The notes beneath the pieces were generated by a model that was not told where the DNA came from, made no database searches, and saw only the letters and a list, made by a program, of their open reading frames with translations. From Chitinophagaceae bacterium (GTDB lineage Bacteria; Bacteroidota; Bacteroidia; Chitinophagales; UBA10324): a stretch of 38,546 nucleotides of DNA. Where the stretch lies: assembly GCA_947474435.1 (NCBI GenBank), contig CANJII010000008.1, positions 64,139 to 102,684 on the forward strand, given 5' to 3'. This document shows, piece after piece, positions 23,586-32,784 of the stretch (the stretch's first letter is position 1; the number at the start of each line of letters is the position of its first letter). A program made the translations under genes and the position numbers.

Positions 23586-23678
23586 CTAACTACCGTTGTA
23601 GTCCAATTGTTGAAAAGTGATAGTCATTATGATGATGAAACCAAGTATGGCTGCAAAAATCCAAAGTGCTTTTTTCAT
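23586..23678 (-). CDS. Candidate 30-residue single-pass membrane peptide
   Basis: A short frame with ATG at 23678 encodes a Lys-Lys start followed by about 17 hydrophobic residues (LWIFAAILGFIIIMTI) and a polar tail ending DYNGS. The layout is that of a small bitopic inner-membrane protein. It reads in the same direction as the peptidase E gene, which starts 38 bp downstream, so co-transcription is possible. Short length makes chance possible, but the composition is too regular for random AT-rich DNA. The function is unknown. Confidence 0.5.
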   Translation of the reverse strand: MKKALWIFAAILGFIIIMTITFQQLDYNGS

Positions 23679-23802
23679 TTTTATTATTTTCTTTTCGCGA
23701 CAAAAATAACAATCAATGTTTCATGAGAAAGAGCTGATTAGAATTTCTTTTATAAACATTAAAAGGCAGGGTTTTTAACAATTACTATTTAGAAAATATT
23801 CT

Positions 23803-23832
23803 TTTGGTTATGTAACAATAACACTTAACTTG
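23803..23832 (+). promoter_or_regulatory. Tentative promoter for the giant surface protein gene
   Basis: TTTG at 23803-23806, a 19-bp spacer and TAACTTG at 23826-23832, an imperfect -7 element. The spacing is as expected for Bacteroidota. It implies a long 5' leader of about 90 bases. Confidence 0.35.
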
Positions 23833-23929
23833 TCGGCGCTTAATTATTTTATCCATTTAAATATACGGGGTAAACTCAATTTAACTTGAAAAAGTTTTCT
23901 GAAAAATTAACGACTAAAAACTCTAAAGC

Positions 23930-26900
23930 ATGAAAAAAATCTACAAAGAAAAGATTAGAACAATTAGAGAAATTTACTGCTTCATTCCGGTGAAAATTAT
24001 TTTCTTTTTGTCTGCATTAATGGTTTTGTTGCAGTTGAATGTTGCGAAAGCACAAACCTATTGCACACCCGTTTTTTCTTTTTCTGCATGCGCATTTGGG
24101 TTAAATGATTTCTGGATTACAAGCACCACTTTTGGTACATTAAATTTTACAGGCGGCACTTGCAATGCTGCAGCAGGATCTTTTCAGTTAATGGCTGCCA
24201 CCGGAAATGTAACACAAGGACAAACCTATACCTTAACCGCTACCAGAAATGGAGCCACTTATCAGGATAACATTTCTGTTTGGATAGATTGGGACCACTC
24301 TGGAAGTCCATTTACTGGTGCAAGTGAGTATGTTTTAAATCAAACGAATGCAGCTGCAGCAAGTAATATATTTAGTGCAAGTGTTACCGTTCCTGCAGCC
24401 GCCACAATCGGATTAACAAGAATGCGTGTAATGGTAAACTATTTTCCTGGCGGAAGTACATTGGCAAACACCGGTTGTTCACCAGGAGATCAATCTCAGG
24501 GAGAGACTAAAGATTTTAATATTACAGTTCTTGCTAGTGCAGCTTGCTCCGGCACCCCTGTTTCATTACCGGTTGCACCTTCTGCTCCTTCAATATGTTT
24601 AACTGTATCAACCAATATTGTACTTACTCCTGATGCATCAGGTTATACCTATCAATGGCAACAATCAAATGCTGCAGGTGGTACTTATGTAAATGTAGTT
24701 GGTGGTACAAATCCAACTACATCAACTTATACTACTCCAATTGGTTCAGCTCTTCCATATTTTCCAACTTATTACAGATGTTATGTTACATGTACAGCTT
24801 CGGGAATAACTACAGCTTCGCAAGTTTCAACAGTAAGCCTTTCATCTTTTCTTAACTGTTATTGTACTCCAACTTTTGCGGTAGCAAATGGTGCAGCAAG
24901 AGGAATTACTAATGTTACATTAAATGGTTCGCCCACCATCAATAATAACAGCGCTTGTAATAATGTTGCCCCCTACTATACACTTTATACAGGTGCAAGT
25001 CCAGTTTCGAATGCAGGATTAATTGCAAGCACAGCTTATACCTTAAATGTAAAAGTTGGTAGTGCCGCAACTGCTCAACATCGTGGTGCTGCATGGATTG
25101 ATTATAACCAAAATGGGGTATTTGAAACAACAGAATATCTTGGCACATTTGGTCCTTTAGCAGCAAACGCTATAGGTACAATAAATTTTACAGTACCTGC
25201 AGGGGCAATTTCAGGAACTACAGCAATGCGAGTAATTGGACGATTTGGAACTGCAGGAACCGTAACTAATGTTCAACCATGTGCAGCTTTTGCCGGTACT
25301 TTGGCAGCAGGCGGTTCAGGTGAATGTGAAGATTACCGTGTGATAATTTCTGCTAATTGTACAGTACCAGCAACACAAGCCTCAGGTTTTGTAACTGATG
25401 CAAACCCAACTACAACTTCATGTTCTGTAAAGTTTACAAGAGGTAATGGCGATGGTGGAATGTTAGTAGTTTGTAAAGCTGGTTCAGCTCCTACTGCACC
25501 TACACCTGGTACTGCCTATGGTAGTCCTAATGCTAATATTACCGGAGGAGGTAGCACAACAGCAGCAGGTTCATTTGTAATTTATAATTCTAATACTCCT
25601 GCTTCAGGTCAGGTAACCTTGCCGGCAACTAATTTAACTCCAGGTATAACCTATTATTTTGCAGCTTATGAATGGAATGCTGCTGGTAATTGCTATAATG
25701 TAACAAACCCTCCGAATGGAACTTGTGTTATACCATTATGCATTCAGCCAACAATTCAAGTTTCAGGATTAACTGTTCCAACAATTTCCAATACAACAGC
25801 TATTTTTAACTGGACCATTGGCAATGGCAATAAAACACTTATTATTTTAAGACAAGGTTCTGCAGTAAGCGGCGCTCCTGTTTTAACCACTACCTATACC
25901 GACAATCTGAATTTTAATTTTGGTTCACCTGCCGGAAGTTCACTTGGTTCAGGTAATGTAATGTTTGGTGATGCTGGTGCTAACAACGCTGCTACCGCCA
26001 CTATTACAGGATTATTACCAAGTACTCAATATTATTACTCAGTTTATACATATTTTTCTGCATCCCATTGTTATTATCTTACATCTCCTTTAATCGGCAA
26101 CTTTACAACAACCTCCTGCTCGCCTACAATACAACCAACCATTCCGGTTATTTTATGTGCGACAAATACGACAATGAATTTATCATTTATTCGTGGAAAT
26201 GGAAATAGAGCAATAGTGGTAGCTCGTGCGGGATCAGTCGTAAATGCCGACCCGGTTTATAATACAAGTTATACTGCGAATTCTGTTTTTGGAAGTGGCT
26301 CGCAAATAGGCACAGGTAATTTTGTTGTTTATGATGGTAATACAACAGGAACTGTTATTATTCCAGTAACAGGTTTAATAGCAGGAACTACTTATTATTT
26401 TCAAATTTATGAATACAATACTTCTCCAAATTGCTATAACATTATTGCACCTGCAACTATAAGTTCTGCAACCAACGGGGGCTTTTATTTATCAAGCACT
26501 ACCACTCAAAACGCTACCAATACTGCTGCAGGGGCTTTAGCTCAGGATATTGTCAAGCTTACTATTGTTACCGGAGGAAATTTAACTCAGGCAGTTTTTT
26601 TAAACTCTATAACTTTTACAACTGATGGTTCTACCAGTGTTGTAGCAGATGTTACCAATGCAAAAGTATTTTACACGGGCAACAGCAATGTTTTTTCAAA
26701 CGCAACTCAATTTGGAAATACATTTATTACTAATCCGGCATTTCTTATTGTAACAGGAAATTTTGCCTTATTAACGGGGAATAATTATTTCTGGATTGCT
26801 TATGATGTAAAGTCTACGGCGGTTGGAGGGCATGTTTTAGATGCGACTGTTACATCATTTAATATTTCAGAAAATGGTGTGTCGTCTGATAAAACACCAA

Positions 26901-29551
26901 CAGTAACCATACCTGCTGGTAGTCGACTGATTCCTTTGTCGGGCACTTGCCCTATAGCAACCCCTGACCCAAGATGTAATTTCGCCGGATGTAATACTTC
27001 ATGCTGTCAAGGAGAAAATATTACAAATATTACATTTGGAACAACAACCAGTACCGCTGGTTATGGTTGTAATTCTGTTACAGGTTACGACGATAAGACT
27101 GCTACGAATGTATTTACTGTTAGCGAAGGTTCAACTTACCTGTTATCTGAAACAGATGCGCAATGGTTTAGTATCGGTTACCAATGGTGTGTATGGATAG
27201 ATTGGAATGGGAATGCCGATTTACGCGATGCAGGAGAAAGGTATCCATCAGGAACCGCAACTATCAGTTCATTTGGAAGCTCTTCACAAAGTATTACTAT
27301 TCCAATTGGTGTAACAACTGGCAATCATACAATGAGAATTTGGTTTCAGGAAAGCAGCTATCCACCTGACGCTTGTCCATATAGAACTACAAGAGCACCT
27401 CTTAGTACAGGTATAGGTCAGGTAATTGATGTAACAATTGTTGTTTCTAATGCATCTGGCGGAGCACCCAGCGGGGGAGGAGCAGTATCATGTGCTACCT
27501 TAGCTCCATCTATTTCAACTCCAATTATTTATGCACTTAACGCAGCACCAAGTCAATTAACTGCTACTGGTACTAATTTACTTTGGTATTCAAATGCAAC
27601 TGGTGGAGTAGGATCTTCCACAGCACCAACCCCTTCTACAAGCATTTCTGGAACAACCGCTTATTATGTTTCTCAAACAAATTCCGTTGGATTACCCGTT
27701 TGCGAAGGACCCAGAACACAAATTGCTATCATGGTAAATGCAGCGCCCCTTCCTTCGGCTCCAGTTGCAACAGCAACACAACCGACTTGTTCAACTATTC
27801 TTACAGGAAGTATTTTATTATCAGGTTTACCATCTTCAGGAAGTTGGACCATTAATCCAAATTCAATTACAGGCTCAGGTACTACAAATTTAATATCACC
27901 GGTAGCTATTGGTGGTCCATATAGTTATACTGTTACCAATGCGGCGGGTTGTATATCTGCGGCTTCAAATGTTGTAACTATAGTTGCAGGTCCAGTAATT
28001 TTAGCCGGTCATTGGGTAGGAGGTGTAAGTACTGATTGGAATAATCCTGCAAATTGGTGCGATGGTGTTCCAACTTATACTACCGATGTCACTATACCTT
28101 CAAGTGCTCTTACTCTTTTTGATCCATTAATTGATTTAGGAGCTGTTGCAAAATGTAAAAATTTAACCATTAAGAATAGTGCTATACTGTCAATCGCTTC
28201 GAACATTTTAGATATGAAGGGTGATTTAATTGTAGAACCTTTGGGTATTTATGATCATTCTGGAGGTTTATTAGAGTTAAGTGGAATAGTAACTCAAACC
28301 ATTCCGGATATTACTTGCTATGATCTTAAAATTAATAACTCTGCCGGTGTAATAATCAGTGGTGATGTTTATGTTACAAATTCTTTAAATTTATTTAGCG
28401 GAATTGTAAGTACCGGTGGAAGCATATTGCATGTTACAAATCCAATTCAGACCGCAGTATATGGGTTTAGCAATTTAAATTATATTAATGGCAGATTGAT
28501 TCGGTATATAAATACAACAGACCCGTTTGATTTCCCAATTGGTGATGCTGTAAATTATGAATTGGCAACTGTGACTGTAAATAATTTAGCTCCTGTACAA
28601 TACTTGTTAGGGGAATATTTTAGTGATAATTCTTTTTGCTCACCTATTCCAAATTTTGGTGGCGGTCCATTTGTTAATGGCTCTCCTATAACCAATATAC
28701 TGGATGCCGGCTTCTGGACAATTACCCCCGATAATCAACCAAGTTCAGGTACTTATGATATTCAAATAAACGAAAGTGGTGCATCAAATAATCCAGGTAC
28801 TGCTGCATACTGTGCAGTGATTAAACGCGACGATTGTTTTTCTCTTTGGCAATCGCTCGGCATTCATAACAATGCTACGCAAAGTATTAATAGCGGAGTT
28901 GTCACTGCTGTTAGAACTGCATTAACATCTTTTTCTGATTTTGGTGTTGGGTTTGGCGGAAGTGTTTTGCCAATACAACTTTCAAATTTCACTGCTGATT
29001 ATTATGATAATAATTTGAATTCAATTTTGAAATGGACCACAGCTTCTGAATTGAATTGCAATTATTATGATTTGGAAGTTTCAACTGAACTTGCACACGA
29101 TGGTGGATTTGTTTTCAGAAAGATTGGACAAGTTAATGGAAACGGAACATCATTGATTTCGCATGATTATAGTTTCGTTGATCGTGAATTAAACAAAGCC
29201 GGAACAAGATATTACCGATTGAAAGAAGTTGATATTAACGGAGAAGTTTCATATTCGCAAATTGTATCTCTTATGTTTGGCACTGAGCCGGTGATTCTAT
29301 CAACACTGTATCCAAACCCGACCAATCATTTTATTAACTATGAATTAATTTCTTTGGGAAATAACGGAGCAAAAATTTCCATCACCAATTTATTAGGTCA
29401 GGAAATGTTTGCTGAACAATTGAAATTAAAAGATGGAATTAATAAACTGAATGTTAATGTTGAAACTTTACCGGAAGGCATTTACTTCATTAATATTTGT
29501 CCGTCAGGTAAAACAGAGATTCACCATAAGTTTGAAAAGTATACTGAATAG
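23930..29551 (+). CDS. Giant multidomain T9SS-exported surface protein with GEVED and BNR-associated domains (1873 aa)
   Basis: An exported protein likely displayed on or released from the cell. After a long signal region (cleavage near AKA-QTYC, residue 42) the order is as follows. GEVED-like module 1 (about 43-200, VWIDWDHSGSP). An Ig-like segment. GEVED 2 (about 311-474, AWIDYNQNGVF then GECEDYRV). Three fibronectin-III-like repeats (about 475-850), each with an R/IGNGN-type core and a TYYF strand. A BNR-associated N-terminal type domain (about 853-1004, NYFWIAYDVKSTAVGGHVLDA). GEVED 3 (about 1005-1174). Ig_7-like domains. A GHWVGGVSTDWNNPANWCDG domain (from about 1360). A T9SS type A sorting domain (about 1793-1873, LYPNPTN). 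Many Cys pairs. Adhesion or polymer binding is likely; no catalytic motif was found. It is a single-gene unit with its own terminator. Confidence 0.92.
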   Translation: MKKIYKEKIRTIREIYCFIPVKIIFFLSALMVLLQLNVAKAQTYCTPVFSFSACAFGLNDFWITSTTFGTLNFTGGTCNAAAGSFQLMAATGNVTQGQTYTLTATRNGATYQDNISVWIDWDHSGSPFTGASEYVLNQTNAAAASNIFSASVTVPAAATIGLTRMRVMVNYFPGGSTLANTGCSPGDQSQGETKDFNITVLASAACSGTPVSLPVAPSAPSICLTVSTNIVLTPDASGYTYQWQQSNAAGGTYVNVVGGTNPTTSTYTTPIGSALPYFPTYYRCYVTCTASGITTASQVSTVSLSSFLNCYCTPTFAVANGAARGITNVTLNGSPTINNNSACNNVAPYYTLYTGASPVSNAGLIASTAYTLNVKVGSAATAQHRGAAWIDYNQNGVFETTEYLGTFGPLAANAIGTINFTVPAGAISGTTAMRVIGRFGTAGTVTNVQPCAAFAGTLAAGGSGECEDYRVIISANCTVPATQASGFVTDANPTTTSCSVKFTRGNGDGGMLVVCKAGSAPTAPTPGTAYGSPNANITGGGSTTAAGSFVIYNSNTPASGQVTLPATNLTPGITYYFAAYEWNAAGNCYNVTNPPNGTCVIPLCIQPTIQVSGLTVPTISNTTAIFNWTIGNGNKTLIILRQGSAVSGAPVLTTTYTDNLNFNFGSPAGSSLGSGNVMFGDAGANNAATATITGLLPSTQYYYSVYTYFSASHCYYLTSPLIGNFTTTSCSPTIQPTIPVILCATNTTMNLSFIRGNGNRAIVVARAGSVVNADPVYNTSYTANSVFGSGSQIGTGNFVVYDGNTTGTVIIPVTGLIAGTTYYFQIYEYNTSPNCYNIIAPATISSATNGGFYLSSTTTQNATNTAAGALAQDIVKLTIVTGGNLTQAVFLNSITFTTDGSTSVVADVTNAKVFYTGNSNVFSNATQFGNTFITNPAFLIVTGNFALLTGNNYFWIAYDVKSTAVGGHVLDATVTSFNISENGVSSDKTPTVTIPAGSRLIPLSGTCPIATPDPRCNFAGCNTSCCQGENITNITFGTTTSTAGYGCNSVTGYDDKTATNVFTVSEGSTYLLSETDAQWFSIGYQWCVWIDWNGNADLRDAGERYPSGTATISSFGSSSQSITIPIGVTTGNHTMRIWFQESSYPPDACPYRTTRAPLSTGIGQVIDVTIVVSNASGGAPSGGGAVSCATLAPSISTPIIYALNAAPSQLTATGTNLLWYSNATGGVGSSTAPTPSTSISGTTAYYVSQTNSVGLPVCEGPRTQIAIMVNAAPLPSAPVATATQPTCSTILTGSILLSGLPSSGSWTINPNSITGSGTTNLISPVAIGGPYSYTVTNAAGCISAASNVVTIVAGPVILAGHWVGGVSTDWNNPANWCDGVPTYTTDVTIPSSALTLFDPLIDLGAVAKCKNLTIKNSAILSIASNILDMKGDLIVEPLGIYDHSGGLLELSGIVTQTIPDITCYDLKINNSAGVIISGDVYVTNSLNLFSGIVSTGGSILHVTNPIQTAVYGFSNLNYINGRLIRYINTTDPFDFPIGDAVNYELATVTVNNLAPVQYLLGEYFSDNSFCSPIPNFGGGPFVNGSPITNILDAGFWTITPDNQPSSGTYDIQINESGASNNPGTAAYCAVIKRDDCFSLWQSLGIHNNATQSINSGVVTAVRTALTSFSDFGVGFGGSVLPIQLSNFTADYYDNNLNSILKWTTASELNCNYYDLEVSTELAHDGGFVFRKIGQVNGNGTSLISHDYSFVDRELNKAGTRYYRLKEVDINGEVSYSQIVSLMFGTEPVILSTLYPNPTNHFINYELISLGNNGAKISITNLLGQEMFAEQLKLKDGINKLNVNVETLPEGIYFINICPSGKTEIHHKFEKYTE

Positions 29552-29572
29552 TTTTTTTCTGTAATGAAATTT

Positions 29573-29616
29573 AAAACAAAACCCGAATCAAAAATTTTGA
29601 TTCGGGTTTTGTTTTT
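29573..29616. terminator. Strong bidirectional terminator with a 21-bp perfect stem
   Basis: 29573-29593 and 29595-29615 are exact reverse complements with a 1-base centre. The core is ACCCGAATC/GATTCGGGT, flanked by A-rich DNA on one side and T-rich DNA on the other. It is placed between convergent genes ending at 29551 and 29641 and should stop transcription from both sides. Confidence 0.92.
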
Positions 29617-29640
29617 TAAGAAAGTTTTTACGAAAAAAAA

Positions 29641-30678
29641 TTAATCCAATCCACTAAGAAATTTCATGGTATCAATATTATCTGCATAATCATTAAGGGT
29701 TGGTTCCTGCGATTGCCCGAATGGAATAAAATTGTTGTGTTCAATTTGTAATGGATTACCCACAATACATTGAATTTCATTTTCACTTGATTTTAATTTT
29801 TCCTGCAAATCTTTTTCTGAAGAATAAAATTCATAATGAATAGTTGCTACTCTTGAAGTTATCTGTTGCTTTTCCTGAAGAATTAAAAACTCATTGGCAA
29901 AATGAGGAGTTTTATTCATTAGCAAAATAGTACAGTTATAATCGAAATTATTTTTGTACTTGTTGTGCTGAATAATATCAGAATAAAATTCAAGGCCTTT
30001 ATAAATTGTTGTGGGATCAAATCCATCGGGCAAATAAAATTTTGAAACATTCCGGCAACCCAAACCAAAGTATCTGAAAATATCTTTTCCAAGTGCCAGA
30101 ATTTCGTCGCTTGATTCGTTTCCGGTTAGCACTGCTACCGAGCTTCTGCCTGCGCGAATAATGTGTGGTTTGTTTTTAAAATAATATTCAAAGTATCGTG
30201 CGGAGTTGTTGCTACCGGTTGCAATAATTGCATCAGCGTCATTCAACCGTTCAATAAAAATTGTTTTCCCAACAAACACCGAAGAAATATTTTCCAATTG
30301 CTGTATCAGAAAGGGGAGGAGTACCTCATCTTTCGACGAAAGTTTTACCAACCCAATGTTTCCACTCATCCACACACATAATAAATCATGAAAGCCTACG
30401 AACGGAATATTCCCGGCCATAACTAAACCAATTTTTTTTGCGTGCACATTTCGGAACTCATAATTTGAAATCCATGCTTCCAGTTTTTCTTTCCGCAAAT
30501 AATTATTCGCAATGGCACGAAGCATTATTTCCTGATTCTCAACAGTGAACCAGTTGTTTTTATAATAAGCTTCCATCATTTTTTCTTTCAACTCACCGGG
30601 GAAACTCAAAATGTATTCAGCAAGAAGGCTGAGCCCATGAATCAGCGTTGTATTTTTATTTTCAATATTTTTAATCAA
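29641..30678 (-). CDS. LuxC-family acyl-CoA reductase (345 aa)
   Basis: This family reduces acyl-CoA or acyl-enzyme to aldehyde with NADPH; in luminous bacteria LuxC feeds luciferase, but Bacteroidota homologues have no known light role. Markers: KIGLVMAGNIPFVGFHDLL, the nucleotide-binding entry (about residues 82-100), VKLSSKD, IIATGSNNSARYFEYYF, and the active-site Cys in FGLGCRNVSKFYLP near residue 208. The family N-terminus (long helical region before WFT) is only complete if the TTG at 30678 is used, since the next ATG would remove 32 residues. The gene is divergent from a ferredoxin gene, with 66 bp between starts. In Bacteroidota this pairing is recurrent, suggesting that the ferredoxin and reductase work in one redox process. 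Confidence 0.88.
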   Translation of the reverse strand: MIKNIENKNTTLIHGLSLLAEYILSFPGELKEKMMEAYYKNNWFTVENQEIMLRAIANNYLRKEKLEAWISNYEFRNVHAKKIGLVMAGNIPFVGFHDLLCVWMSGNIGLVKLSSKDEVLLPFLIQQLENISSVFVGKTIFIERLNDADAIIATGSNNSARYFEYYFKNKPHIIRAGRSSVAVLTGNESSDEILALGKDIFRYFGLGCRNVSKFYLPDGFDPTTIYKGLEFYSDIIQHNKYKNNFDYNCTILLMNKTPHFANEFLILQEKQQITSRVATIHYEFYSSEKDLQEKLKSSENEIQCIVGNPLQIEHNNFIPFGQSQEPTLNDYADNIDTMKFLSGLD

Positions 30679-30704
30679 TGGCTATGATATTTTTTTTTAC
30701 CGCC

Positions 30705-30712
30705 TATTTTTG
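30705..30712 (+). promoter_or_regulatory. -7 promoter element (TATTTTTG) of the ferredoxin gene
   Basis: Perfect TAnnTTTG followed by C in the 66-bp divergent intergenic region, 32 bp before the ferredoxin ATG. No good -33 TTTG was found at the usual distance. Confidence 0.5.
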
Positions 30713-30744
30713 CAGCGCTCAAAACTAATTCAAAGAAAAAAATC

Positions 30745-31092
30745 ATGGCGATAAAAATCACAGAAGAATGTATCAATTGCGGCGCGTGCGAACCTGAATG
30801 TCCGAACAATGCAATTTATGAAGGAGGAGCCGAGTGGGCTTTTGCCGATGGAACAACAGTAAAAGGAATGGTTACTATGACTGATGGCTCTCAGATTGAT
30901 GCCGATCAGCGCAATGCACCTGTTTCTTCTGACTTGTATTTTATTGTTCCTGATAAGTGTACCGAGTGTACCGGTTTTCATGAAGAGCCGCAATGTGCTG
31001 CGGTTTGTCCTGTTGATTGTTGTGTTCCTGACCCCGACCATGTTGAAACCAAGGAACAATTGGGAGCTAAGAAAGATAAAATGCACATCTGA
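30745..31092 (+). CDS. 2[4Fe-4S] dicluster ferredoxin (115 aa)
   Basis: This is a small cytoplasmic electron carrier. Cluster 1 ligands: C-INCGAC-EPECP (CxxCxxCxxxCP, residues about 9-20). Cluster 2: KCTECTGFHEEPQCAAVCP (CxxC, then an 8-residue gap, then CxxxCP, residues about 72-90), the longer loop of the Allochromatium/YfhL-like type. About 50 residues without cysteine separate the two sites. At 115 aa it is longer than clostridial ferredoxins. It is divergent from the LuxC-type reductase and followed by a clear terminator, so it is monocistronic. The partner enzyme is not proven. Confidence 0.94.
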   Translation: MAIKITEECINCGACEPECPNNAIYEGGAEWAFADGTTVKGMVTMTDGSQIDADQRNAPVSSDLYFIVPDKCTECTGFHEEPQCAAVCPVDCCVPDPDHVETKEQLGAKKDKMHI

Positions 31093-31117
31093 TTTTTTCG
31101 GGTGTATAAGAATCAAG

Positions 31118-31148
31118 GCCGTTCTGATAACAATCGGAACGGCTTTTT
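31118..31148 (+). terminator. Rho-independent terminator after the ferredoxin gene
   Basis: GCCGTTCTGA (31118-31127) pairs with TCGGAACGGC (31134-31143), with one G-T wobble and a 6-nt loop, followed by TTTTT. It lies 25 bp after the stop codon. Confidence 0.88.
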
Positions 31149-31169
31149 CATTTTTGCTATTTATAGAAT

Positions 31170-32429
31170 ATGAGTCAACCCTCTAAAGAAAAAAAACACG
31201 AGCCATTTGCCTCGCTGAATTTTGTTGAGTTCCGGTATTTTTTGCTCTATCGATTTTTATTTACTGTGGCCATAAGAATGCAGGGAGTAATTGTCGGATG
31301 GCAGATATATGAAAACACACATGATCCGCTCTCATTAGGCTTAATTGGTTTGGCTGAAGCAGTTCCTTATGTGATTTCTTCTTTTTTCTCTGGACACACA
31401 GCCGATGTGGTTAATCGAAAAGTATTGATGGTTTGTTTCACCGTTGTTTTTTTATTCTGTGCAACTGCACTCACAATTTTCACTTTCAACAACAGCTCTT
31501 TCTTACTTACTTATGGAGTGTTTCCTGTATATGCTATAATTTTTATTTCAGGAATTGCAAGAGGATTTTTAGCTCCCGCAGTTTCAGCATTGTTTGCTCA
31601 GATTGTACCTCGCGAACATTATGCAAATGCTACAGCATGGAATAGCAATACCTGGCAAACGGCAGCAGTAACAGGCCCTGCATTTGGAGGATTAATTTAT
31701 GGTTTCGCCGGGGTTACGAATGCGTATTTATGTGTTGTGAGTTTAATTGTTCTGGCTTTTGTTATGACTTTTAAAATAAAAAGGCATCCACTACCAATCC
31801 GGAAAAAAATTGAACCATTAATGGAAAGTCTTGCTACCGGAATCCGGTTTTTGTTCAATACAAAATCATTGTTAGCAGCTATTACCCTTGACTTATTTGC
31901 GGTGTTGTTCGGCGGTGCAGTTGCCATTTTACCAATGTTCGCTCACGATATTTTAAAAGTCGGGCCGGAAGGCTTGGGATTTTTAAATGCAGCGCCTTTT
32001 CTTGGATCAGTTATTATGGGAATTGTGCTTGCCTATATTCCTCCATTAAAAGAAGCTGGAAAATGGTTGCTGTACTGTGTGGCGGGTTTTGGAATTGCCA
32101 CCATTTTATTTGCATTCACTACCAACTTTTATCTCGCATTTTCGCTTTTATTAATTGCAGGTATGTTTGATTGTGTGAGTGTAATTATCAGAGGTACTTT
32201 GCAGCAATTGTTAACTCCGGATGAAATGCGCGGAAGAATTTCTGCACTCAATAATATTTTTATCGGCTCAAGTAACGAATTAGGAGCATTTGAATCCGGT
32301 GCAATGGCAAAATTAATGGGCCTCATTCCATCTATCATTTTTGGTGGAAGTATGTCGTTAGTTGTGGTTTTATTTTCATCTATTAAGTTTCCGGAATTAA
32401 GGAAATTGAACCTGCGTGAAATCCGGTAA
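31170..32429 (+). CDS. MFS transporter (MFS_3/EntS-like subgroup, 419 aa)
   Basis: This inner-membrane secondary transporter has about 12 hydrophobic segments. Features: FRYFLLYRFLFTVAIRMQGVIVGWQIYE at the start, as in the enterobactin exporter-like group; the inter-helix loop GHTADVVNRK between TM2 and TM3 (MFS motif A variant); GIARGFLAPAVSALFAQIVP; and LTPDEMRGRISALNNIFIGSSNELGAFESG near the end, highly typical of MFS_3 proteins. By family it exports siderophores, macrolides or other small compounds; the substrate here is unknown. It starts 21 bp after the ferredoxin terminator and is probably transcribed on its own from a TTTTTG-containing region. Confidence 0.9.
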   Translation: MSQPSKEKKHEPFASLNFVEFRYFLLYRFLFTVAIRMQGVIVGWQIYENTHDPLSLGLIGLAEAVPYVISSFFSGHTADVVNRKVLMVCFTVVFLFCATALTIFTFNNSSFLLTYGVFPVYAIIFISGIARGFLAPAVSALFAQIVPREHYANATAWNSNTWQTAAVTGPAFGGLIYGFAGVTNAYLCVVSLIVLAFVMTFKIKRHPLPIRKKIEPLMESLATGIRFLFNTKSLLAAITLDLFAVLFGGAVAILPMFAHDILKVGPEGLGFLNAAPFLGSVIMGIVLAYIPPLKEAGKWLLYCVAGFGIATILFAFTTNFYLAFSLLLIAGMFDCVSVIIRGTLQQLLTPDEMRGRISALNNIFIGSSNELGAFESGAMAKLMGLIPSIIFGGSMSLVVVLFSSIKFPELRKLNLREIR

Positions 32430-32575
32430 AATCCTGAATTATATCTTTCAGTTACCCCTTCAGTAATAAATATTCCAGCTTCAATTAATTTTATGCAACA
32501 TTATACCTATTAGTAGGTAATAAGGTCTGTTTTTAACAGCCTTTTGATAATTTTTTTAGAAAACAGATACTACTT
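32430..32575. other. Non-coding gap with a short inverted repeat (32504-32519)
   Basis: A 146-bp stretch between the MFS gene and the first small gene. It holds TACCTA/TAGGTA arms with a TTAG spacer at 32504-32519, a possible operator about 57 bp upstream of the small gene. No other feature was found. Confidence 0.35.
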
Positions 32576-32749
32576 ATGTTCTACTTCTCCTACCTCGAAT
32601 GCAACAAATCAAACGAAAGCACTTTTGCAGTTTCTCTTCATCCATACAAAGTTTTTCAGGTAGAGGCAGAGGCCGATGATTATTCATATAGTGTTAATCA
32701 CGCACCCAATATGGATTTTGAATTATACAAACTCATAATGAGTAACTGA
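32576..32749 (+). CDS. Candidate small protein (57 aa)
   Basis: An intact frame with ATG at 32576 and TGA at 32747. The product is soluble-looking, mixed acidic and aromatic (LHPYKVFQVEAEADDYSYSV in the middle), with one Cys. No homology is recognised. It is followed after 35 bp by a second small gene on the same strand. Codon use is compatible with neighbours, but the short length and lack of a known family leave doubt. Confidence 0.4.
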   Translation: MFYFSYLECNKSNESTFAVSLHPYKVFQVEAEADDYSYSVNHAPNMDFELYKLIMSN

Positions 32750-32784
32750 TTTCGGCGTTATGCTTTCAAATTAAATTTTTTGAT

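Noticed and set aside
29573-29616. The ACCCGAA word in the long terminator as another member of the 7-bp repeat family
   Set aside because: It is a single perfect hairpin with a T-run between convergent genes; no 7-bp phase surrounds it.
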